A stretch of 64,000 nucleotides of DNA from Hymenobacter volaticus. GTDB taxonomy: Bacteria > Bacteroidota > Bacteroidia > Cytophagales > Hymenobacteraceae. The stretch is taken from contig NZ_CP095061.1 of the NCBI RefSeq assembly GCF_022921055.1, positions 4,193,501 through 4,257,500 of the forward strand, given 5' to 3'. Below the pieces are notes generated by a model, which had not been told where the DNA came from, made no database searches, and saw only the letters and a list, made by a program, of their open reading frames with translations. Numbering within the stretch: position 1 is the stretch's first letter; every line of letters starts with the position of its first letter. Both the position numbers and the translations under genes were made by a program. Below are positions 26,690 through 36,937 of the stretch, one piece after another.

Positions 26690-29687
26690 ATGCGCTCATA
26701 CAAAAGCCTGAATAACTTGGTCGGTTGGCTGGTGTTCGCCATTGCCACTGTCGTTTACTTAATCACCCTGGAGCCCACGGCTTCGTTCTGGGACTGCGGC
26801 GAGTTTATTGCCTGCTCTTATAAATTACTGGTTCCTCACCCCCAGGTGCCCCACTGTTTCTGCTGCTGGGCCGGTTGTTTTCGCTGTTTTCCTTTGGCGA
26901 CGTAACTAAGGTTTCGGTACTGATCAACGCGCTGTCAGGGCTGAGTAGCTCGTTTACGGTGCTGTTCCTGTTCTGGACCATTACCATTTTGGCCAAAAAG
27001 CTAGTACTGCACCACTCGGGGCGGTAGGGCATTCTGTACCGGGTGCACCAGAGCCTACTTTCGGCCAGACTTTATTAATCTTGGGCTCGGGAGTAGTAGG
27101 TGCTTTGTCGTTTGCCTTCTCCGATTCATTCTGGTTCAACGCGGTTGAAGGCGAGGTGTACGCCATGTCGTCGCTGTTTACGGCGGCCGTTGTCTGGATC
27201 ATGCTGAAGTGGGAAAACCGCGCCCACGAATCAGATTCCGATAAGTGGCTGATCTTGATTGCCTACGTAATTGGCCTCTCCATTGGGGTACACTTGCTGA
27301 ACTTGCTGGCCGTGCCGGCACTAGCGTTCATTTACTACTACCGCCGCACGCAAAACCCCACAACTTGGGGTGGCATTGTCACGCTGGTACTGAGTCTTGT
27401 GCTCGTAGGCTTGGTGATGGTCGGTATTATTCCTGGCCTGCCTTCCCTGGCTGGCGGATTCGAAGTGTTCTTTGTGAACAGTATGGGGCTGCCCTTTAAC
27501 TCGGGCATTGTCATTTTCCTGCTGCTGTTTGTGGGCTTGCTGGTGCTAGGCTTCCGCTATTCTGTTCAGAAGCGCAACCGCCTGCTCAACACCGCCATGC
27601 TTAGCTTGGTGTTTATCTTGATTGGCTACTCCAGCTACCTGATTGTTCCGATTCGGAGCAGCTACCACCCCACCATCAACGAAAACAACCCTGAGGATGT
27701 GCTCAGCTTCGTGAGCTACCTCAAGCGTGAGCAGTACGGCGACCGGCCGCTGCTCTACGGCCCACAATTCAATGCTCGTCCCGTCCGCTACGAGGAAGGT
27801 GCTCCGCGCTATGTGCGCGAAGGCAACAAGTATGTGGTAGCCGAAAAGCGCCAAGTTGTGGTGTACGATGACGCCGACAAAATGCTGCTGCCCCGCATTT
27901 ATAGCCCGCAGCCAGAGCATATCTACAATTACCAGAAATGGGTTGATATTCAGGAAGGTGTGAAGCCCACAATGGGCCAAAACCTCTCGTTCTTGTTCCG
28001 GTATCAAATGGGCCACCAGTTCTGGCGTTATTTCCTCTGGAACTATGTGGGCCGGGAAAGCGACATTCAGCAGTCTGGTGGGCTGTGGCCTTGGCAGGCC
28101 AGCAATGCTGGTGTACCAGAACGTATGGCTGACAGCAAAGCCCGCAACAATTTCTTTGCTATTCCGCTCATTTTGGGCTTAATCGGCTTGTTCTATCAAT
28201 CGCGTCGAGACTCGCGCAACGCCCTAATTGTGGGGCTGTTGTTCGTGTTCACGGGTTTGGCCATTGTGGTTTACCTCAACCAGCCGCCCATCGAGCCGCG
28301 CGAGCGTGACTACACCTTCACTGGGGCCACCTACGCCTTCGCTATCTGGATAGGCTTAAGCGTGCTAGGCTTGGCTGAACTCCTACGCTCGGTACTAAAA
28401 GCCGATTCTGGTCGGGCTATAGCCGCTACTGTGATCGGCTTGTTGGCTCCGGTTCTACTGCTAGCACAGGGCTGGAACGACCACGACCGGTCGGGCCGCT
28501 ACAACTCCGTAGATTCCGCCAAGAACTTATTGAACTCACTGCAGCCTAACGCCATTCTGTTCACCAACGGCGATAACGACACCTTCCCGCTCTGGTATGC
28601 GCAGGAAGTGGAAGGTGTGCGTACCGATGTGCGAGTAGCCGTATTGAGCTACCTGAACACCGACTGGTATATCCAGCAGATGAAGAACCGCTCGTATAAG
28701 TCGCAGCCGCTGCCTATCTCCATGCCGGCCGACCGGTATAAGCAAGGCACCAACGACTACTTGCCTTTCGCCGAGAATCCTGCCGTTAAGCAAATTAACT
28801 TGAAGGAGTTCATTGGACTCGTGCGCGAAAACAGCGACTTGTTGAAGGTGTCGTACGACGAAAGCGGCCCCTCCATGATGTCGTTCCCAAGCCCAAACTT
28901 CTACCTCGACGTGGACACGACGGCAGTAGAGCAACTCGGCATTGTTCCGAAAGACCGGCGCAAACAACTCGTGACGCGCATGGAATGGAACATGGGTAAA
29001 GGCGCTATCGAAAAGAAGAACCTGGTTATTCTGGATATGCTGGCCACCAACAATTGGAAACGGCCCATCTACTTCTCCAGCACCGTGGCCGGCGGTGACT
29101 TCATGAACATGCAGCCTTACTTCCAACTGGAAGGTATGGCCTACCGGGTATTGCCTATCAAAGACCCCAACTACCAACCCCGCGGCGACGAGGGCTACGT
29201 AGCAAAGGACTTGATGTATGAGAGCTTGATGAAGAAGTTCGCTTACCGCGGCCTCAATGATCCGGGTGTGTTCTACGACGAAAACAACTTGCGCTTCCCG
29301 GCTAATTACCGCGACAAATTCGCTCGCTTGGCCAACGCGTATTTAGCCGAAGGCAACAAGGCAAAAGCTAAAGAGGTGCTTGACAAGTGCTTTGCTGCCA
29401 TGCCCGACGCGAGCATTCCGTACGACTATTATGCGCCGCAATTTGTGCCAGCCTTGGTAGCAGTAGGCGAGCAAAGCCGCGCCAACGACATCATGGACAA
29501 GATGATTAGTCGTGCTCAGGTGGCGCTACCTTACTACCAGACGCACAACCCAGCGTTGTTTGACATGGAAAATCAGACCTATTTGCTGAGCGTGCAGAGC
29601 GTGTACCGCGCCGCCGAACAGATTGGCGATAAGGGCCGCGCTAGCAAGGCGCTGGAGATATTAAATCAGTATTATCCGCGGCAATAG
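26690..29687 (+). CDS. DUF2723 multi-pass membrane protein (two frameshifts)
   Basis: The repaired protein is 999 residues. It starts MRSYKSLNNLVGWLVFAIAT and carries TASFWDCGEFIACSYKL near residue 35, the DUF2723 signature. About 12 membrane helices follow to residue 600. Then comes a soluble part with NAILFTNGDNDTFPLWYAQE and MGKGAIEKKNLVILDMLATN, ending in TPR-like helices. The frame breaks in CCCCC at 26839-26843 and again in GGGG at 27018-27021; one base added at each joins HPPGAPLFLLLGRLFSLF and then HHSGGAVGHSVPGAPEP to the long frame. The topology resembles GT-C glycosyltransferases, and members are proposed to be protein O-glycosyltransferases in Bacteroidota; this is inference. Standing alone between two terminator-like elements, it is probably monocistronic. 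Confidence 0.88.
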
Positions 29688-29706
29688 TCGTAAATAGTAG
29701 CAAGCG

Positions 29707-29792
29707 GTAACGCGAAGTTCCACTTCGTGAACGTTCAACGAAACCATTGATGGTTGTCGTTTTTACGTTCATGGAGTGGAACTTCGCGTTAC
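29707..29792. repeat. 86-bp palindromic (MITE/REP-like) element
   Basis: Arms 29707-29734 and 29765-29792 pair at 26 of 28 positions, starting GTAACGCGAAGTTCCACTTC. The middle also folds (AACGAAACCAT against ATGGTTGTCGTT), so nearly the whole element is one hairpin. It ends 8 bases before the GWxTD start codon. The layout suggests a mobile palindromic element. Confidence 0.72.
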
Positions 29793-29799
29793 AGCCTTT

Positions 29800-31020
29800 A
29801 TGCCGTTTTTCATGAAAGGTTATTTGCTACTGTTGCTGTTGTTAGTGGGCTTCTTGCCTGCTAGCGCCCAAAAAAGAGAGTTTTCCGATCAATACCGCAT
29901 CGACCGGCGCGTACAGCTCGACACCCGCCGGGAAGGCGACAGTCTGCGAGTTTATTTGCGCTTTCCGAATGGCAACACAGTTCAACAGGGTCAACCGCTG
30001 CGCATCGCGGCTTGGCCGACGTATGACGCGCGTCGCCCACTCTGGACCGATACGGTCCGCCACTTCGCACGGCGCATTCGCCCCGACGGCACAGCGGCCC
30101 GGGTGGACTTTTGTTTGCCTATCGCCAAATTAACTAGTGGCACGGTACTCAGCATGGCCTGCGCGCCCGCCGCCGAGGCTGCTACCGGCGACGCAGCTTG
30201 GTTACCCCTAACCTCCAGCCTACTTTCCCGGCCTTATCTGCTCACCGATACCTTAGGAACACCGTTGATGCGTCGCTCTGTGCGAGCTGGCGAAGTATTT
30301 TATGTGGACCGTTACGGCCAAGATTTGCCGGTGCTGGTGCGCCAGTATGCAGCCCCTTTCGTGCCTTCGTTGCCACCCCACGCCAACCCGGCCAGTCAGT
30401 CGTCGACTTCTCCTACCCTTTCCGTTAGCGATTCGCTAGCCTTTGCAGCAGGCTTGCCCGTGGTGTTGCCGAAAGCAGGGCTTTATACGGTGCGCCTCGC
30501 TGGCGAAAGAGGCGTGATGGGCATCTTGGTTACCGATGAAGATTATCCCGAACTCACGACGGCCGATGAGTTGATTCAGCCCTTGGTCTATTTGACTACT
30601 TCGGCGGAGCGCAAAAAGCTCTACGATGCACCCAACCCCAAACGGGCAGTAGACCAATTTTGGTTGAATGCTGCCACCGGGCAGCAGGCCATAGCTCGGC
30701 AGGCTATCCGGACGTACTACGGCCGAACTAAAGCAGCCAACCAATTATTTGTTGCGCACAAAGCCGGCTGGATGACTGACCGCGGCATGTTGTATATAGC
30801 CATAGGACCACCTGACGCCGTATATCGTACGGCTCAGGAGGAACGCTGGGTATATCACGGCACAGATAATGGGGCATCTTCTGCCTACACGTTCCGGTGG
30901 AAACCCAGTACCTTTGCCCCCGAACACTATGAATTGGTGCGCCGGCCGGAGTACGAACGTCTTTGGTATGCCGCCGTGGAGCAATGGAGAAAAGCAACGA
31001 CGACCGCCCTCGGCCGCTAA
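29800..31020 (+). CDS. GWxTD domain-containing protein
   Basis: 406 residues from ATG 29800; ATG 29812 (MKGYLLLLLLLVGFLPASAQ) is equally possible. An upstream ATG at 29776 lies inside the palindromic element and is rejected. The signal peptide is followed by a beta-rich N-terminal part (SLRVYLRFPNGNTVQQGQPL). The C-terminal GWxTD domain at about 290-400 contains KAGWMTDRGMLYIAIGPPDA and WVYHGTDNGASSAYTFRW. The domain is common in Bacteroidota, Acidobacteria and Gemmatimonadota and has no proven function; a periplasmic or outer-membrane role is likely. rlmB starts inside its last 37 bases, so the two are translationally coupled. Confidence 0.88.
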   Translation: MPFFMKGYLLLLLLLVGFLPASAQKREFSDQYRIDRRVQLDTRREGDSLRVYLRFPNGNTVQQGQPLRIAAWPTYDARRPLWTDTVRHFARRIRPDGTAARVDFCLPIAKLTSGTVLSMACAPAAEAATGDAAWLPLTSSLLSRPYLLTDTLGTPLMRRSVRAGEVFYVDRYGQDLPVLVRQYAAPFVPSLPPHANPASQSSTSPTLSVSDSLAFAAGLPVVLPKAGLYTVRLAGERGVMGILVTDEDYPELTTADELIQPLVYLTTSAERKKLYDAPNPKRAVDQFWLNAATGQQAIARQAIRTYYGRTKAANQLFVAHKAGWMTDRGMLYIAIGPPDAVYRTAQEERWVYHGTDNGASSAYTFRWKPSTFAPEHYELVRRPEYERLWYAAVEQWRKATTTALGR

Positions 31021-31990
31021 AGGAGCGCCGCACTTACTACGACTCAGAAAACCGCCCGGTGCCCCGCGCCCCGCGTCGGGATACGGGCCGCCCTGGCTCT
31101 AATGATGAAGCTCCCAGCGGCTACCGCCGTCCTGAGAGCCGTCCGGCAGATAATGACAGCCGCTCGGAGGGCCCGCGCAATAGCGAAGGGCGTTCTTTTG
31201 ACAAGGAAAAACCACGCTACCCTAGCCGTCCCGCTGCGGCCGACCGCAGCATTGACATGCTGTTTGGCTTGCGGCCTATTATGGAAGCGTTAAGCGCGGG
31301 TCGGACACTGGAAAAAATCTTTCTGTTGCGAGGCACTAAAAACAGTCTCACGCAAGAAATCAACGACTTGGCTCGGCAGCAAGGCATCCCAGTGTCGTCG
31401 GTGCCCGTGGAGAAGCTTGACAACTTGACCCGCAAAAACCACCAGGGGGCAGTTGCTTTCGTGTCGCCCATCGACTACATGCCGCTCGACAGCATTCTGG
31501 CTGGACTGTATGAAGAAGGCAAAACGCCTTTCCTGCTGATTCTGGACCGGGTAACGGACGTGCGCAACTTCGGTGCCATTGCCCGTAATGCCGAGTGTAT
31601 GGGCGTGCACGCCATTGTGGTGCCAGCCCGGGGCGCGGCCCAGATCAATGGCGACGCTGTTAAAACTTCCGCAGGCGCCTTGAATATAGTGCCCGTGTGC
31701 CGCGAAGCCAATTTGAAAGACACCATCACGTTCCTACGGGAATCGGGAGTTCAAATTGTGGCCTGTACCGAGAAAGCTGATGCTAGCCTGGAAGCCGGCA
31801 CTGTGGACCTTACTGGACCTGTAGCCGTACTCATGGGCTCCGAAGAAGACGGTATTTCCCCGAATATCTCCGCCTCACCGACCATCGCCTGCGCATCCCG
31901 ATGACCGGCCAGATTGGTTCGCTCAACGTCTCGGTTGCCAGCGGTATTATGCTATTTGAGGTGTTGCGGCAGCGTTTGATAAATAGTTAA
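30984..31990 (+). CDS. rlmB: 23S rRNA (guanosine-2'-O-)-methyltransferase RlmB (frameshifted)
   Basis: RlmB methylates G2251 of 23S rRNA in the peptidyl-transferase loop, using S-adenosylmethionine. The start is ATG 30984 ([16 protein letters not shown]). An Arg/Pro/Ser-rich disordered region runs to about residue 85. The substrate-binding domain ([20 protein letters not shown]) and the SPOUT knot follow, with [20 protein letters not shown] and [13 protein letters not shown]. The frame breaks there; adding one base to CCCC at 31858-31861 restores [20 protein letters not shown] and [20 protein letters not shown] to a stop at 31990. That tail contains the conserved SLNVSVA motif of the knot. 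The whole is 335 residues. Confidence 0.92.
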
Positions 31991-32037
31991 CTACTCTTTC
32001 TAAGCATAAGATTAAAAGAGAAGTAACTTTCGCTAAA

Positions 32038-32079
32038 TGAAATAAGCCCTTGCTGTTTGCACAGCAAGGGCTTATTTCA
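32038..32079. terminator. Bidirectional terminator between rlmB and manC
   Basis: 18-base perfect arms 32038-32055 and 32062-32079, loop of 6. It separates convergent genes. Confidence 0.88.
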
Positions 32080-32120
32080 TTCTGAGCTTTTAATAACTAG
32101 TGGCCTTTCAACGGCATCAA

Positions 32121-33209
32121 TTAGTTGTACCCTACTCCCTTCTTAGCTTTTACGTCGGCCACAAATTCCTTTACTCGTTGCTCTTCAGTGCGCTTGCAAA
32201 TGAGCAGCACATTGTCGTACTCTGCAATGATGTAGCCATCAAGACCTTGCACGACTACCAGGCGCTCAGATGGCGTCTTGATAACGCACTCTGTGGTGTC
32301 GTAAAGAATGGCGTCGCCGTCGATAACGTTGTTATTTTCGTCGCGGCGGCCCATGCGGTGCAGCGAATCCCAGGTACCCAGGTCGCTCCAACCGAAGTCG
32401 GCGGGCAGCACGAACACGTTGTCGGCCTTTTCCATGATGCCGTAATCGATGCTGATGTTGCGGCAACGAGAGTAAGCCTCCGAGATAAAGTTTTCTTCTT
32501 GATCGGTACCCAACTGATCCTGGCCGTCGTCGAACACCTCGGCAATGTCGCTCAGGTACTGGTGGAAAGCCTGCACGATAACATCAGCACGCCACACAAA
32601 TAGGCCTGAATTCCAGAGGAAGTCACCGCTTTGCAGGAACATTTGCGCAAGTTCTAGGTTCGGCTTCTCCGTAAAGGTCTTCACCTTTTTTAAGCCGTTG
32701 GGTAGGCTGCTGGCTTCGTCGTCGATGTATTGGATGTAGCCATAGCCCGTATCAGGGCGGGAAGGCTGAATGCCAAGCGTAATGAGCACCTCGTGCGTGC
32801 GCGCTACGTCAACAGCTTGGCTAATGATGTGCCGAAACTCTTCTTCGCGTAGCACGGCATGGTCAGCCGGCGACACTACGATAACAGCTTGCGGATCACG
32901 CTTCGCAATGCAATAGCTAGCATAGGCTATGCAAGGGGCAGTGTTACGTCCGATAGGCTCTCCTAGAATTTGGTCGACAGGCAGATCAGGCAGATGCTGC
33001 TGTACTAACTCCTTATAATCTCTATTGGTAACTACGAATACATTTTCTGGTGGGCAGATACCCGCAAACCGGTCTACGGTCAGTTGGAGCATCGAGCGAC
33101 CCACGCCTAATACATCATGAAATTGTTTGGGATGATTGGTGCGGCTAAAGGGCCAAAAGCGGCTACCGATACCGCCCGCCATTACGACGAGATAGGTGTG
33201 TTGCATCAT
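32121..33209 (-). CDS. manC: Mannose-1-phosphate guanylyltransferase
   Basis: 362 residues; the enzyme makes GDP-mannose from GTP and mannose-1-phosphate for polysaccharides and glycoproteins. The nucleotide-binding motif VMAGGIGSRFWPFSRTNHPK is at residue 9, with ILGEPIGRNTAPCIAYAS, VVSPADHAVLREEEFRH and FTEKP near residue 180. WNSGLFVWRADV and FGWSDLGTWDSLHRM complete the family pattern. It lacks the C-terminal isomerase domain of bifunctional ManC/AlgA, so it only transfers the guanylyl group. MM at the start allows ATG 33209 or 33206. kdsD, another sugar-nucleotide precursor gene, lies 161 bases upstream on the same strand, fitting an envelope-polysaccharide role. Confidence 0.93.
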   Translation of the reverse strand: MMQHTYLVVMAGGIGSRFWPFSRTNHPKQFHDVLGVGRSMLQLTVDRFAGICPPENVFVVTNRDYKELVQQHLPDLPVDQILGEPIGRNTAPCIAYASYCIAKRDPQAVIVVSPADHAVLREEEFRHIISQAVDVARTHEVLITLGIQPSRPDTGYGYIQYIDDEASSLPNGLKKVKTFTEKPNLELAQMFLQSGDFLWNSGLFVWRADVIVQAFHQYLSDIAEVFDDGQDQLGTDQEENFISEAYSRCRNISIDYGIMEKADNVFVLPADFGWSDLGTWDSLHRMGRRDENNNVIDGDAILYDTTECVIKTPSERLVVVQGLDGYIIAEYDNVLLICKRTEEQRVKEFVADVKAKKGVGYN

Positions 33210-33370
33210 AAAACGAAAATTGCTGCTGTTGCTAAGGCGTTAGGAGTATGCAAATATCTAACTTTAAAAGGAACCGTGAAGAGGTATCATACAAGAGCGG
33301 GCAGAGAGTACAATGAAAGAAGGTGCAGCTTTGCCTTTATCCTCTTTCAGCCAGGCCCACTTCGCTTAGT

Positions 33371-34348
33371 TTACACAAGCCCTTCACGTAGCAAATCGTG
33401 CAGGTGGATAAATCCGCAGAACTGGCCCTGTTCTGTCACAATAAGCTGCGTGATGTTGCGCTCTTGCATCCGGGCCAAGGCTTCCACTGCGAAATCATCT
33501 ATATCAACTGCTACAGGGTTGGGCGTAAGAATATCGCTGGCGCGCACATCTTCTAAGCGACCCGCAAAGGCACTGAGCATCCGGCGCAAGTCGCCATCCG
33601 TAATAATTCCCCGGAGGTTTCCGGCCGCGTCAAGCACGGCTGTAGCACCAAGCCGTTTGCCTGATATTTCGAGGATTATTTCTTTGAGCGGCGCGTTGTC
33701 TAGCACTTGGGGTTGCTGGTTCTGCCGGCTCAAATCACCTACTTTCAAATAAAGCTGCTTGCCAAGAGTACCGCCTGGGTGCAAGCGGGCAAAATCTTGC
33801 CGCGTGAAGTCCCGGCTTTCCAGCAAACACACCGCCAAGGCGTCGCCGAGGGCGAGGGCCGCAGTGGTACTGGTGGTCGGGGCTAGGTTGTGCGGGCAGG
33901 CCTCGCGCGTGACAGGGGCATGCAGGATGTAGTCGGCATGCAAGGCTAGGTAAGAGTCAGCATTGCTGACGAGGGCAGCCATGGGTACGCCTTTGCGTTT
34001 GAGCAGCGGCACCAGCACTTTTATTTCGGGCGTGTCGCCACTCTTGCTGATAGCTACCACAAAATCTTCGGGCTGTATCATGCCTAAGTCGCCGTGAATA
34101 GCGTCGGCGGCGTGCATAAAGAGGGCTGGAGTACCCGTGGAATTGAGCGTAGCCACAATTTTGCTGGCAATGTGCGCGCTCTTGCCAATGCCTGTAACCA
34201 CTACCCGGCCCTGCAAAGCAAGAATTGCGCCCACACATAATGCAAAATCAGGCGTCTGCTGAATGGCCTCTGCCACACCCATGATTGCTTCCGCTTCACT
34301 GAGCAGCACTTTTTTTGCAATGGAATGAAGTTCGTTTTGCGGTTTCAA
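33371..34348 (-). CDS. kdsD: Arabinose-5-phosphate isomerase (KpsF/GutQ/KdsD family)
   Basis: 325 residues: a SIS domain at about 35-175 (VVTGIGKSAHIASKIVATLN, then AADAIHGDLGMI and ISKSGDTPEIKVLVPLLKRK) and two CBS domains at about 205-325 (ISGKRLGATAVLDAAGNLRG and RNITQLIVTEQGQFCGFIHL). It turns ribulose-5-phosphate into arabinose-5-phosphate, the first step to Kdo for lipopolysaccharide. The family LHPGGxLGK motif is present. No ATG precedes the conserved start; TTG at 34348 (read as Met, KPQNELHSIAKKVLLSEAE) is the likely initiator. It is divergent from recQ and probably transcribed with manC. Together with lpxH this points to lipid A and core synthesis genes scattered in this region. Confidence 0.92.
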   Translation of the reverse strand: MKPQNELHSIAKKVLLSEAEAIMGVAEAIQQTPDFALCVGAILALQGRVVVTGIGKSAHIASKIVATLNSTGTPALFMHAADAIHGDLGMIQPEDFVVAISKSGDTPEIKVLVPLLKRKGVPMAALVSNADSYLALHADYILHAPVTREACPHNLAPTTSTTAALALGDALAVCLLESRDFTRQDFARLHPGGTLGKQLYLKVGDLSRQNQQPQVLDNAPLKEIILEISGKRLGATAVLDAAGNLRGIITDGDLRRMLSAFAGRLEDVRASDILTPNPVAVDIDDFAVEALARMQERNITQLIVTEQGQFCGFIHLHDLLREGLV

Positions 34349-34511
34349 TCTAAATTTGATTAGGTATTGAGTATTGAAGGGGAGACAGAGCGTGGTTTTA
34401 TCTTACTCTTCAACATCTCCTACCGAATACTTCAAAATTCCTTAGATTGAGATAGGCAACCTGCATTGCGCGGTCACTGCTTATCTGAATCTTCCAACCG
34501 AGCAAGTGAGA

Positions 34512-36713
34512 ATGTCAATGCCAGCCGTGAACAATGTAATCAGCCAAGGAGCTGATTTGAAGGGCAAGTTAAAGGAAGTTTTTGGGTACGGGCAGTTCCG
34601 CGGTACGCAGGAAGCCATTATCCAGAACGTTATTGAGGGGCATAATACCTTCGTTATAATGCCTACCGGAGCCGGCAAAAGCCTTTGCTACCAGCTCCCA
34701 GCCCTGGTACTGCCCGGCACGGCCATTGTTATCTCTCCGCTTATCGCCCTGATGAAAAATCAGGTGGACCAGCTTAATGCCTTCGGCGTGAATGCCCAGT
34801 TCCTGAACTCGACCTTAACCAAGGCCGAAATGAACCGGGTGAAGAAAGACGTGATTAGCGGCGAGGTAAAGCTGCTCTATGTAGCGCCCGAGTCGCTGAC
34901 CAAAGACGAAACCATCGATTTTCTGCAGAAAGCTACCGTTTCGTTCGTCGCCATCGACGAGGCGCACTGTATTTCGGAATGGGGCCACGATTTCCGGCCG
35001 GAGTACCGCCGGATTCGCGGCATCATCGACAATATTGGGCAGGTACCTATTATTGCCCTCACGGCCACTGCCACGCCCAAGGTGCAGCTCGACATCCAGA
35101 AAAACCTGCAGATGGACGATGCGAGTGTCTTTAAAACGTCGTTCAATCGCACTAACCTCTACTACGAAGTTCGGCCCAAGCACAACACCAAAAAGCAGCT
35201 GATTCAGTATGTGAAGCAGCGCAAAGGCTTGGCCGGTATTATTTATTGCCTCAGCCGCAAAAAGGTAGAAGAAATTGCTGAGCTGCTGAAAGTCAATGAT
35301 GTCCGGGCCCTCCCCTACCACGCTGGCCTCGACCCGCACGTGCGCATGGCCAACCAAGACGCTTTCCTCAACGAGGACTGCGACGTGATTGTGGCGACCA
35401 TTGCCTTTGGTATGGGCATCGACAAACCCGACGTGCGCTTCGTGATTCACTACGACACTCCGAAGAGCATCGAGGGCTACTATCAGGAAACCGGCCGCGG
35501 CGGCCGCGACGGCCTCGATGGCGACTGCCTGATGTTCTACAGCTATGATGACATCGTGAAGCTGGAGAAATTCAACAAAGACAAGCCCGTAACGGAGCGC
35601 GACAACAGCAAGCTGCTGCTCCAAGAAATGGCCAACTATGCCGACTCGGCGGTGTGTCGGCGCAAGCAGTTGCTGCATTACTTCGGCGAGCATTTCGAGA
35701 AAGATTGCGGCTTCTGTGACAACTGCAAGCACCCAAAGGAACGGTTTGAAGCGCAACGCGAGGTGGAACTAGCCTTGAAAGCAGTTGTGCAGACCGAGCA
35801 GCGTTTCGGCCTCGACCACATCGGCACTGTGCTGATGGGCATGAACAATGCCCACGTAGAAAGCTACGGCCACAATGGCTTGCCCATCTACGGTCAAGGA
35901 AAGGACCACGACGCGCAGTATTGGCATTCGCTGTTGCGGCAGTGTTTGATCTTTGGTTTATTAGAGAAAGACATCGAGAATTTCGGTGTCGTAAAAATCT
36001 CCGAAAAGGGAATGGACTTCATTGAAAATCCTTATTCAATGAAGCTCACGAAGGACCACGACTACGACGAAGAAGTGAAAGAAGAGCAGGAGCAAGAAGA
36101 GGTGCAGCAAGCCGCTGGCCACGACGAAGCCCTGTTCGAGATGCTGAAAGCCCTTCGGAAGAAGATTGCCAAGGAAAAGGAACTGCCACCCTACGTTCTC
36201 TTTCAGGATCCGTCGCTCAAGGAAATGGCTACTACGTTCCCAACTAAGCTGGAGGAACTAGCCCACGTGGGAGGTGTCGGCCAAGGCAAGGCGCAGAAGT
36301 TTGGGCCTCCATTTTTGGCGCTCATCAAGAAATACGTCGAGGAAAACGACATCATGACGGCCTCCGACGTGGTAGTGAAGTCAGCCGTTAACAAGTCGAA
36401 AATCAAGATTTATATCATTCAGCAGATCGATAAGAAGATGGACCTAGAGGAAATTGCTTCCTCGAAGGGCATCGATATGCGCGAGTTGATGGAAGAAATC
36501 GAGCATATCTGCTACGCTGGCACCAAGCTCAACCTCGACTATTATATCAACGGCATTCTGGACGAAGAGCGCCAAGAGGAAATCTACGACTACTTCATGT
36601 CTGCTAATACCGACAACATTGCGGTAGCCCTCAAAGAGCTAGGCACCGACGACTACACCGAAGAGGACCTACGCCTGATGCGTATCAAGTTTCTAAGTGA
36701 AGTAGCTAACTAG
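34512..36713 (+). CDS. recQ: ATP-dependent DNA helicase RecQ
   Basis: 733 residues from ATG 34512 (ATG 34518 is close behind, GTG 34506 is possible). RecQ unwinds DNA 3' to 5' in recombination repair. Visible in order are IMPTGAGKSLCYQLPALVL (Walker A) near 50, AIDEAHCISEWGHDFRPEY near 150, GRGGRDG near 335, and the zinc-binding cysteines CRRKQLLHYFGE and CGFCDNCKHP near 380-415. The RQC winged helix (KISEKGMDF) and an HRDC domain (LPPYVLFQDPSLKEMATTFP) near 560 follow, then a C-terminal helical domain with helix-turn-helix character (MDLEEIASSKGIDMRELMEE). Length and domain set are normal for Bacteroidota RecQ. Terminated by a hairpin at 36789. Confidence 0.96.
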   Translation: MSMPAVNNVISQGADLKGKLKEVFGYGQFRGTQEAIIQNVIEGHNTFVIMPTGAGKSLCYQLPALVLPGTAIVISPLIALMKNQVDQLNAFGVNAQFLNSTLTKAEMNRVKKDVISGEVKLLYVAPESLTKDETIDFLQKATVSFVAIDEAHCISEWGHDFRPEYRRIRGIIDNIGQVPIIALTATATPKVQLDIQKNLQMDDASVFKTSFNRTNLYYEVRPKHNTKKQLIQYVKQRKGLAGIIYCLSRKKVEEIAELLKVNDVRALPYHAGLDPHVRMANQDAFLNEDCDVIVATIAFGMGIDKPDVRFVIHYDTPKSIEGYYQETGRGGRDGLDGDCLMFYSYDDIVKLEKFNKDKPVTERDNSKLLLQEMANYADSAVCRRKQLLHYFGEHFEKDCGFCDNCKHPKERFEAQREVELALKAVVQTEQRFGLDHIGTVLMGMNNAHVESYGHNGLPIYGQGKDHDAQYWHSLLRQCLIFGLLEKDIENFGVVKISEKGMDFIENPYSMKLTKDHDYDEEVKEEQEQEEVQQAAGHDEALFEMLKALRKKIAKEKELPPYVLFQDPSLKEMATTFPTKLEELAHVGGVGQGKAQKFGPPFLALIKKYVEENDIMTASDVVVKSAVNKSKIKIYIIQQIDKKMDLEEIASSKGIDMRELMEEIEHICYAGTKLNLDYYINGILDEERQEEIYDYFMSANTDNIAVALKELGTDDYTEEDLRLMRIKFLSEVAN

Positions 36714-36788
36714 AATTACGGATTGGGGTAAGTAACCCTGATTCTCGTGAGCGAGGTTGTTCGCCTATTGCTTTAGCTCACTGGTTTG

Positions 36789-36819
36789 AAAGCCGCTACC
36801 GTAAGGAAGCGGCTTTTTT
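36789..36819 (+). terminator. Intrinsic terminator of recQ
   Basis: Arms AAAGCCGCT and AGCGGCTTT around a 10-base loop, followed by T to 36819. Confidence 0.87.
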
Positions 36820-36937
36820 GCTGGGTTGGGCCTGTGACATTCCACCCCGGTTGAGGATGGAATATGTGATAGTTTTTATATAACTAATACAGCAAATCAT
36901 CTACCTTCAAGGTCTTTCTTCGCAACCTCACCTCTTT

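Noticed and set aside
28536-29177. 213-codon frame antisense to DUF2723
   Set aside because: No start context or family match; shadow ORF.
34815-35756. 313-codon frame antisense to recQ
   Set aside because: Lies wholly within the recQ helicase domain; shadow of codon bias.
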